Of a stretch of DNA of 64,000 nt, positions 35,605-44,210 are shown piece after piece. Where the stretch lies: the NCBI RefSeq assembly GCF_003182255.1, contig NZ_QGTQ01000003.1, forward strand, positions 339,306 to 403,305. The letters are read 5' to 3'. Origin of the DNA: Paenibacillus cellulosilyticus. GTDB lineage: Bacteria; Bacillota; Bacilli; Paenibacillales; Paenibacillaceae. The notes below the pieces were generated by a model. The model made no database searches and had not been told where the DNA came from. It worked only from the letters and a program-made list of their open reading frames with translations. The position numbers and the translations under genes are program-made. Each line of letters begins with the position of its first letter. Positions within the stretch are counted from its first letter, which is position 1.

Positions 35605-36369
35605 ATGGAAAAGCGGCAGTGGTACATGGAATACAAAATACATAAAAATCGTCCTGGTCTGCTTGGCAATATTGCTTCCTTGCTCGGGATGATGAGTGTT
35701 AACATCTTGACGATTAATGGCGTTGAGGATCGTACGCGAGGCATGCTCCTCGAGACCGATGACGACGGCAAAATCGATCTGCTTGGCCAGATGCTTGCGA
35801 AGATGGATTACATTACGGTGAATAAGCTTCGCCCGCCTACGCTGCTGGATATTCTGGCTGTACGTCACGGGCGTTATATCGAGCGAGACTCGGATGATAA
35901 GAAAACGTTTCGTTTTACACGGGATGAGCTCGGTGTACTGGTCGATTTTCTCGGTGAAATTTTCAAACGGGAAGGCAATCAAGTTATCGGCTTGCGCGGC
36001 ATGCCGCGTGTAGGGAAGACGGAATCGATTATCGCAGGCAGCGTTTGCTCGAATAAAAGATGGACATTCGTTTCTTCAACGCTGCTTCGCCAAACGGTGC
36101 GCAGCCAGCTGTCTGAGGAAGAGATGAATCCGAACAGCATCTTTATCATTGACGGAATCGTCAGCACAATGCGTTCCAATGAGCGCCATTATGCGCTTAT
36201 TCAAGAGCTCATGGCGATGCCGGCTACGAAGATTATCGAGCATCCCGATATTTTCATAAAAGAATCACACTACGATTACAGCACTTTTGATACGATTATA
36301 GAGCTGCGTAATACGCCGGATGAAGAGATTTCGTACGAAGCGATTACAAACGGCTTACATGATTTCTAG
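35605..36369 (+). CDS. ymfK: DUF3388 protein YmfK (ACT-like plus P-loop)
   Basis: A conserved Bacilli protein of unknown function. The 254-residue product starts MEKRQWYMEYKIHKNRPGLLG with an ACT-like sensor half (about 1-75), then a Walker A-like loop GMPRVGKTES (near 132), and ANG-free nucleotide-binding surroundings such as SIFIIDGIVSTMRSNERH that could hold a Walker B aspartate. That suggests a small-molecule-sensing P-loop protein, but no activity is established. I start at ATG 35605, as in the Bacillus protein; TTG 35578 is an in-frame alternative. It lies between ymfJ and rodZ. Confidence 0.85.
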   Translation: MEKRQWYMEYKIHKNRPGLLGNIASLLGMMSVNILTINGVEDRTRGMLLETDDDGKIDLLGQMLAKMDYITVNKLRPPTLLDILAVRHGRYIERDSDDKKTFRFTRDELGVLVDFLGEIFKREGNQVIGLRGMPRVGKTESIIAGSVCSNKRWTFVSSTLLRQTVRSQLSEEEMNPNSIFIIDGIVSTMRSNERHYALIQELMAMPATKIIEHPDIFIKESHYDYSTFDTIIELRNTPDEEISYEAITNGLHDF

Positions 36370-36416
36370 ATCAACAAATCAGCGCATATAGACCAGAGAC
36401 ATCAGGAGGTGAAGAT

Positions 36417-37412
36417 ATGTCAGATTTAGGAGAACTGCTTAAGAAAGCACGTGAGCAAAGCGGTATGTCGCTTGATGATATTCAAGAGTCTACAAAAATC
36501 CGCAAACGGTACCTAGAAGCAATTGAATCAGGCGACTACAAAGTGCTGCCAGGGAGTTTTTACGTTCGTGCGTTCGTGAAGACGTATGCAGAGACGCTCG
36601 GGCTGAACGCGGATGACGTACTTCGCTTATACAAACACGAAATGCCGGCAGCGCCGCCTGATCCGGCTGTAGAGCCGATGATCAAACAACCGCGTAGAGC
36701 GTCGCAAACATCATCCGACCGATGGAGCAAGTTTGGCTTCACGGGCATTATGCTGTCGTTCGTTATCGTTATTGCTGCAGTTGTGTGGATCTATGCGATC
36801 AATAACTCCGACACGAATGATAATGCACATAAGGTCGATGATCAGACGAAGATTACGGACTCCACCGATATTCCGAAGGAGACGGAGCCGAATACGACGA
36901 CGGATCAGCAGCCAAACACAAACACGGGTACGACGGGGAACGATACCGGCACTAATGTGCCAGCACAGCAGCCTGAACCGCCAGTCCAAGCTACCACGGT
37001 CACGTTATCGGGCAAGTCGGGACGTGTGGATCTGTATGACGTAGGACCTAGCGGAGATCACCAGCTGAAGTTTACAGTTAAGGGCGGTACGAGCTGGATC
37101 GAAGTTCGTGAAGGCGGCTCTAAAGGCAAAGAGCTGTACTCTGGTTTGGCAGCTGATGGTACAGAGCAGACATTCCCGCTTACGGGATCTACGTACATGA
37201 ATGTTGGCCGTGCGGATCTGGTTGAAATCTCGATTGATGACGTTGTAGTAGAGGACGGCAATCGGACGACGACCAAGAAGCTGCAGTTCAATCCGGTCTC
37301 GGCTGATGCAGGCACTGGCACCGGCACTGGTACGAATAAAGGGACTGACACGGGTACAGGTACAAATGCAACAAATCAAGATCAAGCAGGCGAAGTTCAG
37401 AACGTTCAATAA
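36417..37412 (+). CDS. rodZ: RodZ-like cell-shape protein (YmfM)
   Basis: RodZ links the MreB elongation machinery to the membrane. The 331-residue protein has an N-terminal helix-turn-helix domain (LGELLKKAREQSGMSLDDIQE), one transmembrane helix at about 108-128, a Thr/Asn-rich linker, and a C-terminal DUF4115 beta domain (about 190-295), then a low-complexity GTGTGT tail. ATG 36417 follows CAGGAGGTGA. Its position before pgsA matches ymfM of B. subtilis, but yajQ and a short ORF intervene here. Confidence 0.9.
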   Translation: MSDLGELLKKAREQSGMSLDDIQESTKIRKRYLEAIESGDYKVLPGSFYVRAFVKTYAETLGLNADDVLRLYKHEMPAAPPDPAVEPMIKQPRRASQTSSDRWSKFGFTGIMLSFVIVIAAVVWIYAINNSDTNDNAHKVDDQTKITDSTDIPKETEPNTTTDQQPNTNTGTTGNDTGTNVPAQQPEPPVQATTVTLSGKSGRVDLYDVGPSGDHQLKFTVKGGTSWIEVREGGSKGKELYSGLAADGTEQTFPLTGSTYMNVGRADLVEISIDDVVVEDGNRTTTKKLQFNPVSADAGTGTGTGTNKGTDTGTGTNATNQDQAGEVQNVQ

Positions 37413-37424
37413 CATTTCGCTGAC

Positions 37425-37460
37425 AAAAAGGCATTCGCCTCCTGTGCGGATGCCTTTTCT
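37425..37460 (+). terminator. Terminator after rodZ
   Basis: AAAAAGGCAT pairs with ATGCCTTTT, followed by CTT. Confidence 0.8.
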
Positions 37461-37483
37461 TGTGAGCGCTTTTCGGTTATAAT
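37455..37483 (+). promoter_or_regulatory. Weak promoter of yajQ
   Basis: A consensus TATAAT lies at 37478-37483 but the -35 region at 17 bp spacing (TTTTCT) is poor. It overlaps the T-run of the rodZ terminator. Confidence 0.45.
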
Positions 37484-37538
37484 ACGGCACAAGTATACGA
37501 AAGTGTAATGTTTATTTTACAAAGGAGCGATTAAAGTC

Positions 37539-38030
37539 ATGAGTGCAGAAAGTTCATTTGATATTGTGTCGAAAGTGGATATGCAGGAGTTGAATAATGC
37601 GATTACGCAAGCGGAGCGGGAGCTCGAGACGCGTTTTGACTTCAAAGGCAGCAAGTCGAGCATCAAACTGGACAAGGAAGAGCTGGTCATCGCTTCGGAT
37701 GATGAGTTTAAGCTCAGCAACGTTATCGATATTCTTGTGGCGAAGATGGTTAAGCGTGGTGTTCCGGTTAAAAACCTTGATTACGGTAAAATTGAGCCCG
37801 CTAGTGGGTCGACGGTTCGCCAGCACATTAAGCTTCGCACAGGTATTGAACAGGACATTGCCAAAAAAATTAATATTCTAATCCGCGACTCGAAAGTCAA
37901 GGTGAAGAGTCAGATTCAAGGGGATCAAATTCGGGTAACAGGAAAAAGCAGAGACGACCTACAGGCTGTCATTGCGCTTCTTCGTGGCGCAGATTTGCCG
38001 ATTGAGCTGCAATTCATTAACTACCGCTAA
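37539..38030 (+). CDS. yajQ: YajQ-family nucleotide-binding protein
   Basis: YajQ (DUF520) proteins are small double-ferredoxin-fold proteins; some bind cyclic di-GMP and others nucleotides or phage proteins. The 163-residue product contains the family blocks [35 protein letters not shown], a central [16 protein letters not shown] and the C-terminal [14 protein letters not shown] 37539 follows AAAGGAGCG. It stands alone between a terminator and the pgsA promoter. This gene is not at the rodZ-pgsA junction in B. subtilis. Confidence 0.93.
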   Translation: MSAESSFDIVSKVDMQELNNAITQAERELETRFDFKGSKSSIKLDKEELVIASDDEFKLSNVIDILVAKMVKRGVPVKNLDYGKIEPASGSTVRQHIKLRTGIEQDIAKKINILIRDSKVKVKSQIQGDQIRVTGKSRDDLQAVIALLRGADLPIELQFINYR

Positions 38031-38080
38031 ACAAGATCATAAGCCTACTGCTGCTCTAGCGCGCTGTCCTTTGGTTCATT

Positions 38081-38109
38081 TTGACACGCTATAGGGCATG
38101 TATTATACT
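38081..38109 (+). promoter_or_regulatory. Strong SigA promoter of the leader ORF and pgsA
   Basis: A perfect TTGACA (38081-38086) and TATACT (38104-38109) are 17 bp apart. It is one of the best SigA matches in the window. Confidence 0.88.
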
Positions 38110-38153
38110 TTATGAGATAGCTTTATGGAGTCAGATCTGGGGGATTGCACGAA

Positions 38154-38267
38154 ATGACAGAACGACAATTCAGAGCGCAAATGCTGTGCGATATGGCAGC
38201 GGGACAATGGAACAGCAGCTCGAAGGGTACGCCACTCACCACCCTTAGCGGGGAGGAGATGCTGTGA
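38154..38267 (+). CDS. Putative 37-residue leader protein coupled to pgsA
   Basis: A short frame begins at ATG 38154, nine bases after GGGGGA, about 40 bp downstream of a strong promoter. It encodes 37 residues starting MTERQFRAQMLCDMAAGQW and ends with EEML. Its TGA stop overlaps the GTG start of pgsA by 4 nt (GTGA), and the pgsA ribosome site lies inside it, so it could couple or control pgsA translation. No membrane segment is present and I know no homologue. Evidence is structural only; comparison with related genomes would decide whether it is conserved. Confidence 0.55.
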   Translation: MTERQFRAQMLCDMAAGQWNSSSKGTPLTTLSGEEML

Positions 38268-38839
38268 ACTTAGCGAACAAGATTACAATCGCCCGTATTT
38301 TCCTCGTTCCAATCATTATGATTTTTTTGTTGATCAAATTGGATTTGGAGCCGATTCACTTTGATGATTTCTCGATTACATACAATCAGATTGTAGCCGC
38401 TCTTATCTTCATCATTGCTGCAAGCACGGACGGACTGGACGGCTACATCGCTCGGAAGAATAAAATCGTAACGAACCTCGGCAAGCTGCTGGATCCTCTT
38501 GCAGATAAGGTGCTCGTTGCTGCTGTACTGATCTCGTTGGTTGAAATGGATAAGCTGGATGCATGGATTGCGGTCGTTATTATTTGCCGCGAGTTTGCTG
38601 TGACTGGCTTAAGACAAATCGCGCTTCTTGAGAACAAAGTAATTGCTGCAAGCAAGTGGGGCAAATGGAAGACAGCTGTTCAGATTACGATGATTATCGC
38701 GCTTATGCTGAACAACTTCCCATTCACTTTCATCGATATTCGTTTTGATCTTTTCGCAAGCTGGGTAGCGGCGATCATTACGGTTTACTCCGGTATCGAT
38801 TATTTTGTAAAGAATAAAAACCTGATACCAATTGCCTAA
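38264..38839 (+). CDS. pgsA: CDP-diacylglycerol--glycerol-3-phosphate 3-phosphatidyltransferase
   Basis: PgsA makes phosphatidylglycerol phosphate, the committed step to anionic phospholipids. The 191-residue membrane protein begins MNLANKITIARIFLVPIIM and has the CDP-alcohol phosphotransferase motif DGLDGYIARKNK followed by GKLLDPLADK, which supplies the metal-binding aspartates. Several hydrophobic helices are visible. Start is GTG 38264 after GGGGAGGAG, overlapping a 37-codon ORF. It is normally essential and lies upstream of cinA-recA as in B. subtilis. Confidence 0.95.
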   Translation: MNLANKITIARIFLVPIIMIFLLIKLDLEPIHFDDFSITYNQIVAALIFIIAASTDGLDGYIARKNKIVTNLGKLLDPLADKVLVAAVLISLVEMDKLDAWIAVVIICREFAVTGLRQIALLENKVIAASKWGKWKTAVQITMIIALMLNNFPFTFIDIRFDLFASWVAAIITVYSGIDYFVKNKNLIPIA

Positions 38840-38846
38840 AATACAC

Positions 38847-38880
38847 GGACATCCTCCATTCTGGGGGGTGTCCTTCCTTT
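38847..38880 (+). terminator. Weak terminator after pgsA
   Basis: GGACATCC pairs with GGGTGTCC (one G-T pair), followed by TTCCTTT. Some readthrough into cinA is likely. Confidence 0.55.
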
Positions 38881-38917
38881 ACTACAGCATTTATGTTACG
38901 AAAGGGAGGCTCATCCG

Positions 38918-40177
38918 ATGAAAGCAGAAATCATTGCGGTTGGTACTGAACTGCTGCTTGGACAAATCGTCAATACGAATGCTCAATTTTTGTCTCGCCG
39001 CTTGGCCGATCTAGGCATTGACGTTTATTATCAGACGGTTGTCGGAGACAATCCTAACCGTATTCGCAGTGCAATCGAGACGGCTCGCAGCAGGGCGGAT
39101 CTGCTGCTGTTTACAGGGGGCTTAGGGCCTACGCAGGATGATTTGACTAAGGATGTGCTGGCTGAATACCTCGGGCGGGAAATGACGTATGATCAGCCTT
39201 CTATGGACAAAATCGTGGCGTTCTTCCAGAACCGCGGCATACATATGGTTGAGAGCAACAAGAGGCAGGCAACATCGATTGTCGGAGCTGTGCCGCTGTT
39301 TAATGAAGCGGGCCTTGCGGTTGGCAATGCATTGCATGTCGATGGTACACGTTACCTGCTGCTGCCAGGACCGCCTCGTGAGATGAAGCCGATGTTTGAG
39401 GGACCTGCTCTCACTTGGCTGCTTGGAGAACTAGGTACTGCGATTCCGCTCTATTCAAGACTTCTTAAGTTTGCTGGTATCGGCGAATCGAAGCTGGAGC
39501 ATGATCTGCTGCCTCTGATTGAAGGTCAGACCGACCCGACAATTGCGCCATATGCCAAAGAAGGCGAAGTCGCCATTCGGGTCTCGACGAAAGCTGCGAC
39601 GGCTATGGAAGCACAGCGGAAAATCGACGAAACAGTCGATAACATTAAACAGCTTGTTGGCGCTCATCTGTATGCACAGGAAGACATTCCATTAGAAGAA
39701 GCCGTCGTGCGTCTGCTTCGTTTGTCGAATCGTACAATGGCGTCCGCGGAGAGCTGCTCAGGCGGCTTGTTCGCAGAACTCATTACGAACATTCCAGGCA
39801 GCAGCGGCGAGTACGCAGGTGGTGTTGTTACTTATACGAATATGATGAAGCATCAGCTGCTTGGTATCCCGTTGTCACAGCTTGAAGGGGAGGGTGCACC
39901 TGGTGCGATCAGCGAATCGACTGCTCAGATGATGGCCGAACGTGTTAGAGAGATCGCTGATGCAGACTTCGGAATTTCCATTACAGGTGTTGCTGGCCCA
40001 GCAGAGTCGGAGGGTAAACCAGTAGGGCTAGTTTATTTCGCGATAGCACAGCGTGCCAAGCCTACAGACGTTCACACGATGCATTTGGGCGGCACACGAG
40101 ACATTATCCGTGTACGCGCCGTAAAAGCGGTGCTGTACCGCTTTTGGCAGGCCTTAGGCGGCGGTACAGAGGTGTAA
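38918..40177 (+). CDS. cinA: CinA-type nicotinamide-nucleotide amidohydrolase / ADP-ribose pyrophosphatase
   Basis: CinA has an N-terminal MoaB/MogA-like domain (COG1058 type) and a C-terminal NMN deamidase domain used in pyridine-nucleotide recycling; in competent bacilli it is linked to RecA. The 419-residue protein opens MKAEIIAVGTELLLGQIVNTNA, has TGGLGPTQDDLTKD and LLLPGPPREMKPMF, then the C-terminal domain with MASAESCSGGLFAELITNIPGSS and GISITGVAGPAE. ATG 38918 follows GAAAGGGAGG. The cinA-recA order is conserved in Firmicutes. Confidence 0.94.
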   Translation: MKAEIIAVGTELLLGQIVNTNAQFLSRRLADLGIDVYYQTVVGDNPNRIRSAIETARSRADLLLFTGGLGPTQDDLTKDVLAEYLGREMTYDQPSMDKIVAFFQNRGIHMVESNKRQATSIVGAVPLFNEAGLAVGNALHVDGTRYLLLPGPPREMKPMFEGPALTWLLGELGTAIPLYSRLLKFAGIGESKLEHDLLPLIEGQTDPTIAPYAKEGEVAIRVSTKAATAMEAQRKIDETVDNIKQLVGAHLYAQEDIPLEEAVVRLLRLSNRTMASAESCSGGLFAELITNIPGSSGEYAGGVVTYTNMMKHQLLGIPLSQLEGEGAPGAISESTAQMMAERVREIADADFGISITGVAGPAESEGKPVGLVYFAIAQRAKPTDVHTMHLGGTRDIIRVRAVKAVLYRFWQALGGGTEV

Positions 40178-40264
40178 GAAGAGCTTGGCTTGCATGGAGG
40201 ATGGAGCGCTTAATTTCTCTTGCCCGTGCCAAGTAATCATGATATAGTAGCGATAGTTAACGGA

Positions 40265-40304
40265 GGAACCGTAGCGAATGGATCATTTGCTGCGGTTCTT
40301 TTTG
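40265..40304 (+). terminator. Terminator between cinA and recA
   Basis: GAACCG, AGC and AATG pair with CATT, GCT and CGGTTC, followed by TTTTT. It separates cinA from the recA promoter. Confidence 0.85.
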
Positions 40305-40344
40305 TTCTTAGGGGTATGATCCATATGCTCCTTAGAAAAAAAAG

Positions 40345-40358
40345 CGAATGTATGTTCG
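40345..40358 (+). promoter_or_regulatory. LexA (SOS) operator of recA
   Basis: CGAATGTATGTTCG matches the Bacillus LexA consensus CGAACNNNNGTTCG except for one base. It lies 9 bp upstream of the recA -35 box, as expected for an SOS-controlled promoter. Confidence 0.8.
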
Positions 40359-40367
40359 AAAAAATGC

Positions 40368-40396
40368 TTGGCAACAGGAACGAAATAAGCTATGAT
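40368..40396 (+). promoter_or_regulatory. SigA promoter of recA
   Basis: TTGGCA (40368-40373) and TATGAT (40391-40396) are 17 bp apart, directly downstream of the LexA site and 33 bp before the start codon. Confidence 0.8.
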
Positions 40397-40428
40397 TACA
40401 TTATAAAGAGCAAAGGGATGTGAGTTCG

Positions 40429-41490
40429 TTGTCAGATCGTCGCGCAGCGTTAGAAATGGCACTACGCCAGATTGAGAAGCAGTTCGGTAAAGGCTCCATC
40501 ATGAAACTAGGCGAATCGACGCATATGCAAGTTGAGACCGTTTCAAGCGGCGCGCTTGCTTTAGATATTGCCCTTGGAATTGGCGGATTTCCTCGTGGTC
40601 GTATTATTGAAGTGTACGGGCCGGAGTCTTCCGGTAAGACGACGGTTGCGCTTCACGCAATCGCAGAAGTACAGAAGATTGGTGGACAAGCTGCATTCAT
40701 CGATGCCGAGCATGCGCTGGACCCACTGTATGCAAGCAAGCTAGGCATCAACATTGACGAACTGCTGCTCTCGCAGCCAGATACGGGTGAACAAGCGCTT
40801 GAGATCGCTGAAGCACTTGTACGCAGCGGCGCTGTCGACATTATCGTCATTGACTCCGTAGCAGCACTTGTGCCAAAGGCCGAGATCGAAGGCGATATGG
40901 GTGATTCCCACGTTGGTCTGCAAGCACGTCTGATGTCGCAAGCACTCCGTAAGCTGTCTGGTGCGATCAACAAGTCGAAAGTTATCGCGATCTTTATTAA
41001 CCAGCTTCGTGAGAAAGTTGGCGTCATGTTCGGTAACCCTGAGACAACGCCAGGCGGCCGTGCCCTTAAGTTCTACTCCAGCGTACGTCTTGATGTTCGT
41101 CGGATTGAATCGATCAAACAAGGCAACGATGTGGTTGGTAACCGCACGCGTATTAAAGTTGTCAAGAATAAGGTTGCTCCTCCGTTCAAGCAAGCTGAGC
41201 TGGACATTATGTACGGCGAAGGTATCTCGCGTGAAGGCAGCATTATCGATATTGGTACAGAGCTCGACATCGTTCAGAAGAGTGGTGCATGGTTCTCGTA
41301 CAATGGCGATCGCCTCGGCCAAGGCCGCGAGAATGCGAAGCAATTCTTGAAAGACAATAAAGAAGTTGCTGCAACGATTGAGCAGCAAATTCGCCAAGCA
41401 ACACAACTTTCCGAATCTACTCTTCAAGCAGCAGCGCTTGCCGCTGAGAAAGAGGAAGAAGAAGAGCCAACGTTCGAAGATCTGCTGTAA
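40429..41490 (+). CDS. recA: Recombinase RecA
   Basis: RecA forms filaments on single-stranded DNA, drives strand exchange and triggers LexA self-cleavage. The 353-residue protein begins [20 protein letters not shown] and has Walker A GPESSGKT (64-71), the [12 protein letters not shown] loop, the [20 protein letters not shown] region and loop 2 [21 protein letters not shown] start at TTG 40429, which matches the family start and has AAAGGG upstream; GTG 40420 is an in-frame alternative too close to that site. The C-terminal tail is acidic. A strong terminator follows. Confidence 0.97.
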   Translation: MSDRRAALEMALRQIEKQFGKGSIMKLGESTHMQVETVSSGALALDIALGIGGFPRGRIIEVYGPESSGKTTVALHAIAEVQKIGGQAAFIDAEHALDPLYASKLGINIDELLLSQPDTGEQALEIAEALVRSGAVDIIVIDSVAALVPKAEIEGDMGDSHVGLQARLMSQALRKLSGAINKSKVIAIFINQLREKVGVMFGNPETTPGGRALKFYSSVRLDVRRIESIKQGNDVVGNRTRIKVVKNKVAPPFKQAELDIMYGEGISREGSIIDIGTELDIVQKSGAWFSYNGDRLGQGRENAKQFLKDNKEVAATIEQQIRQATQLSESTLQAAALAAEKEEEEEPTFEDLL

Positions 41491-41515
41491 GTCAGCAACC
41501 ACATAAGCAAGAAGA

Positions 41516-41543
41516 GAAAGGCACCTTATTTGAGGTGCCTTTC
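41516..41543 (+). terminator. Terminator after recA
   Basis: GAAAGGCACCT pairs with AGGTGCCTTTC; the loop is TATTTG. recX downstream would need readthrough or its own promoter. Confidence 0.85.
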
Positions 41544-41572
41544 CTCGTTCATGAGGAGGTTACATTTGGACG

Positions 41573-42250
41573 ATGATTTACACGGTTACATCGGTCGAAC
41601 AGGATGCCAAGCAGCACCGACGATATCATATTTATATGGATGGAATGCCGGAGCCGATGCTGTCTGTCCATGAAGATTTGCTTATCCGTCATCGGTTGTT
41701 CAAGGGATTAGAGCTGTCAGCGTCTGCAATCGCAGATATTCAGGCTGAAGACAACAAATATCGCGCTTATGCGATGGCAATCCATTATTTGGGCTTTCGC
41801 CCGCGAACGAGCAAAGAAATCGAGTGGTATTTGCAGCGTAAGGAGATCGAACCTGAACCGATTGCTTATGCCATAGAACGGCTGGAACAGGAACGGCTAA
41901 TAGATGATGAGGACTATGCACGACGTTTCGCGCAGAGCCGACTAAGAACAGGCGGCAAGGGGCGGCTGCTCATTAAGCAGGAGCTGAAAATGCGTGGTGT
42001 AGATAAGCATACAGCGGATGCGGCATCTCGAGAACTTGAGCGCGATACCGAGCAAGCATCTGCCGATCATGCGGCAGCAAAGAAGTGGCGTTCGATGACT
42101 GGAGAAATATATGACAAGCGGCGTAAGCTTACACAATTTTTGCTGCGGCGAGGCTTTCCTATGGACGTAGCGATGCAGGCTGTGAAGCAAGTATCGGCCG
42201 ATCAAGGGAGCACTCCTGACGATGAAGAGTTAGGGTGGCTTGACAATTGA
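41573..42250 (+). CDS. recX: Regulatory protein RecX
   Basis: RecX binds RecA and modulates filament growth. The 225-residue protein carries the repeated three-helix units of the family, including YAMAIHYLGFRPRTSKEIEWYL, YAIERLEQERLIDDEDYARRFAQSR and GKGRLLIKQELKMRGVD. ATG 41573 follows GAGGAGGT at a slightly long spacing of 12; a TTG at 41566 is out of frame. RecX adjacent to recA is common in Gram-negatives; in B. subtilis the homologue (yfhG) is elsewhere, so this arrangement differs from that reference. Confidence 0.9.
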   Translation: MIYTVTSVEQDAKQHRRYHIYMDGMPEPMLSVHEDLLIRHRLFKGLELSASAIADIQAEDNKYRAYAMAIHYLGFRPRTSKEIEWYLQRKEIEPEPIAYAIERLEQERLIDDEDYARRFAQSRLRTGGKGRLLIKQELKMRGVDKHTADAASRELERDTEQASADHAAAKKWRSMTGEIYDKRRKLTQFLLRRGFPMDVAMQAVKQVSADQGSTPDDEELGWLDN

Positions 42251-42375
42251 TTTTGTCAAAAGATAAAATGATTTTGTATTCTTTCTTTTTGAATCGATTT
42301 TCCTTCCAAAAATTGATTCGAAACAGACTATTTTCACTACGTTTAGTCGATTATTCGGTATGGAACCGGCTAAGA

Positions 42376-42485
42376 CAAGGTGAAACGGCTGCTGCCTTCC
42401 TATTAATTGGCACAGTTCGTTTCATTCCGGTGAAATCCAAGCATAAGGATAAGGTGAAAACTTATACTTTCTTGGATTTAAACAA
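42376..42485 (+). repeat. Two-hairpin intergenic element, copy e
   Basis: It begins CAAGGTGAAACGGCTGCTGCC; GAAAC pairs with GTTTC (42419-42423) and CTG/GCC with GGC/CAG. The second stem AAATCCAAG (42433-42441) pairs perfectly with CTTGGATTT (42471-42479). It aligns with copy d at 35321 and copy b at 17937. It lies 50 bp upstream of the rny start codon and is the best-preserved copy. Confidence 0.88.
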
Positions 42486-42535
42486 AATATCATCCCAAGC
42501 GTTGAAACTTGGTGTGCAACGGGGAGGTGAACAAG

Positions 42536-44077
42536 ATGCCCACGGCTGTATGGATCTTGATCGTTCTCGTTGTTGGTGCGATTTTCTTTGGGATAGGTTA
42601 TTTCATTCGCAAATCGATCGCCGAAGCCAAAATTCAAAGCGCTGAACAAGCCGCTACTGTCATCGTAGAGAATGCGAAGAAAGAAGCGGAAGCGCTGAAG
42701 AAAGAAACTGTGCTTGAGGCGAAAGATGAAGTCCACAAGCTCCGTTCTGAAGCTGAACGCGATATTCGCGAGCGGCGCAATGAAACGTCTCGTCAAGAGC
42801 GTCGTCTCCAGCAGAAAGAAGAGACTCTGGATAAAAAATTAGAAGCGCTTGAGCGCAAAGAAGAACAAGTTGCCAACAAGGAGAAACGAATCGAGGAAAC
42901 GCAATCGCAAATCGATGTTCTCTACAAGCAGCAAGTAACTGAGCTAGAACGGATTTCGAATCTTTCGATGGAAGATGCTCGCAGCATCATTTTGTCCAAC
43001 GTAGAGCAGGAAGTTCGTCATGAAACGGCTCAAATGATCAAGGAAATCGAGCAGCAAGCGAAGGAAGAAGCGGATAAAAAGGCGCGCGACATTATTTCGT
43101 TGGCTATTCAACGTTGTGCGGCTGACCACGTCGCAGAGACGACTGTCTCTGTCGTAGCTCTTCCGAATGAGGAAATGAAAGGCCGCATCATCGGACGTGA
43201 AGGCCGCAACATTCGCGCCTTGGAAACTTTGACCGGTATCGATCTCATTATCGACGATACACCGGAAGCGGTCATACTGTCGGGCTTCGACCCGATCCGT
43301 CGGGAAATCGCCCGGACTTCCTTGGAGAAGCTTGTCGCAGATGGACGGATTCACCCTGCACGAATCGAAGAAATGGTCGAAAAATCCCGCAAAGAAGTGG
43401 ACGAGCGTATCCGCGAATATGGGGAACAGGCTACTTTCGAGGTTGGTGTGCATGGTCTGCATCCGGACTTGATCAAAATTTTGGGCCGTTTGAAATATCG
43501 TACAAGCTACGGTCAGAACGTACTCAAGCATTCGATGGAGGTCGCGTACCTTACAGGTCTTATGGCTGCCGAGTTGGGTGAGGATGTTACGCTTGCTAAG
43601 CGTGCAGGCTTGCTCCACGATATCGGTAAAGCACTTGACCACGAAGTCGAAGGCTCGCACGTTGAGATCGGCGTAGAGCTTGCTAAGAAGTACAAGGAGC
43701 ATCCAGTCGTTATTAACAGTATCGCATCCCACCATGGTGATTGCGAAGCGACGTCGGTTATCGCAATGCTCGTTGGCGCAGCTGACGCTTTGTCGGCAGC
43801 ACGTCCAGGAGCACGCCGCGAGACGCTCGAAACGTACATCAAGCGTCTGGAGAAGCTCGAAGAAATTTCCGAATCGTTCGAAGGCGTCGAGAAGTCGTAC
43901 GCCATCCAAGCTGGCCGCGAAGTTCGCGTCATGGTTCAGCCTGAGAAGATCGACGACACGGAAGCGTTCCGCCTAGCACGCGATATCACGAAAAAAATCG
44001 AGAACGAGCTCGATTATCCGGGCCACATCAAGGTTACGGTTATTCGCGAAACGCGCGCTGTCGAATACGCAAAATAA
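42536..44077 (+). CDS. rny: Ribonuclease Y
   Basis: RNase Y is the membrane-anchored endoribonuclease that starts mRNA decay in many Firmicutes. The 513-residue protein has an N-terminal transmembrane helix (about 4-24), a long coiled coil (about 30-200), a KH domain ([20 protein letters not shown]), and an HD domain with HDIGK (H361, D362). ATG 42536 follows GGGAGGTGA; an upstream frame from 42509 is not supported. Its partner RicA is encoded at 54.6 kb. The hairpin element e lies in its upstream spacer. Confidence 0.96.
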   Translation: MPTAVWILIVLVVGAIFFGIGYFIRKSIAEAKIQSAEQAATVIVENAKKEAEALKKETVLEAKDEVHKLRSEAERDIRERRNETSRQERRLQQKEETLDKKLEALERKEEQVANKEKRIEETQSQIDVLYKQQVTELERISNLSMEDARSIILSNVEQEVRHETAQMIKEIEQQAKEEADKKARDIISLAIQRCAADHVAETTVSVVALPNEEMKGRIIGREGRNIRALETLTGIDLIIDDTPEAVILSGFDPIRREIARTSLEKLVADGRIHPARIEEMVEKSRKEVDERIREYGEQATFEVGVHGLHPDLIKILGRLKYRTSYGQNVLKHSMEVAYLTGLMAAELGEDVTLAKRAGLLHDIGKALDHEVEGSHVEIGVELAKKYKEHPVVINSIASHHGDCEATSVIAMLVGAADALSAARPGARRETLETYIKRLEKLEEISESFEGVEKSYAIQAGREVRVMVQPEKIDDTEAFRLARDITKKIENELDYPGHIKVTVIRETRAVEYAK

Positions 44078-44085
44078 TGACCAGA

Positions 44086-44125
44086 GACGCAAGTGGCTGA
44101 CCATCAGCCACTTGCGTCGTTTTTT
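44086..44125 (+). terminator. Terminator after rny
   Basis: GACGCAAGTGGCTGA-cca-TCAGCCACTTGCGTC is a perfect 15-bp stem, followed by GTTTTTT. Confidence 0.95.
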
Positions 44126-44143
44126 ATGGGAAACTCTACAGAG

Positions 44144-44210
44144 TTTCTACCCACCCAAACCATCCCTGCTAGGGATGCCCCGGGGGTTCCACCCCTGGAC
44201 CCCGGAAGGA
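44144..44210 (-). repeat. GC-rich palindromic repeat, inverted copy R4
   Basis: On the minus strand this reads CCTTCCGGGGTCCAGGGG, then an ATCCCTAGCAGGGAT hairpin and GGTGGGTAGAAA. It is the inverse of copies R3 (30427) and R6 (44626). Together with R6 it frames a 480-bp region. Confidence 0.85.

Noticed and set aside
40220-40423. Open frame between cinA and recA
   Set aside because: It spans the terminator, the LexA box and the recA promoter and has no credible ribosome site.
42376-42485. parS or Noc binding sites in the two-hairpin element (GGTGAAAC, ATTTC...GGAAT)
   Set aside because: GGTGAAAC resembles only half of parS, and the linker matches the Noc site at only about 9-10 of 14 positions. 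Neither forms the full palindrome, so this is likely coincidental.
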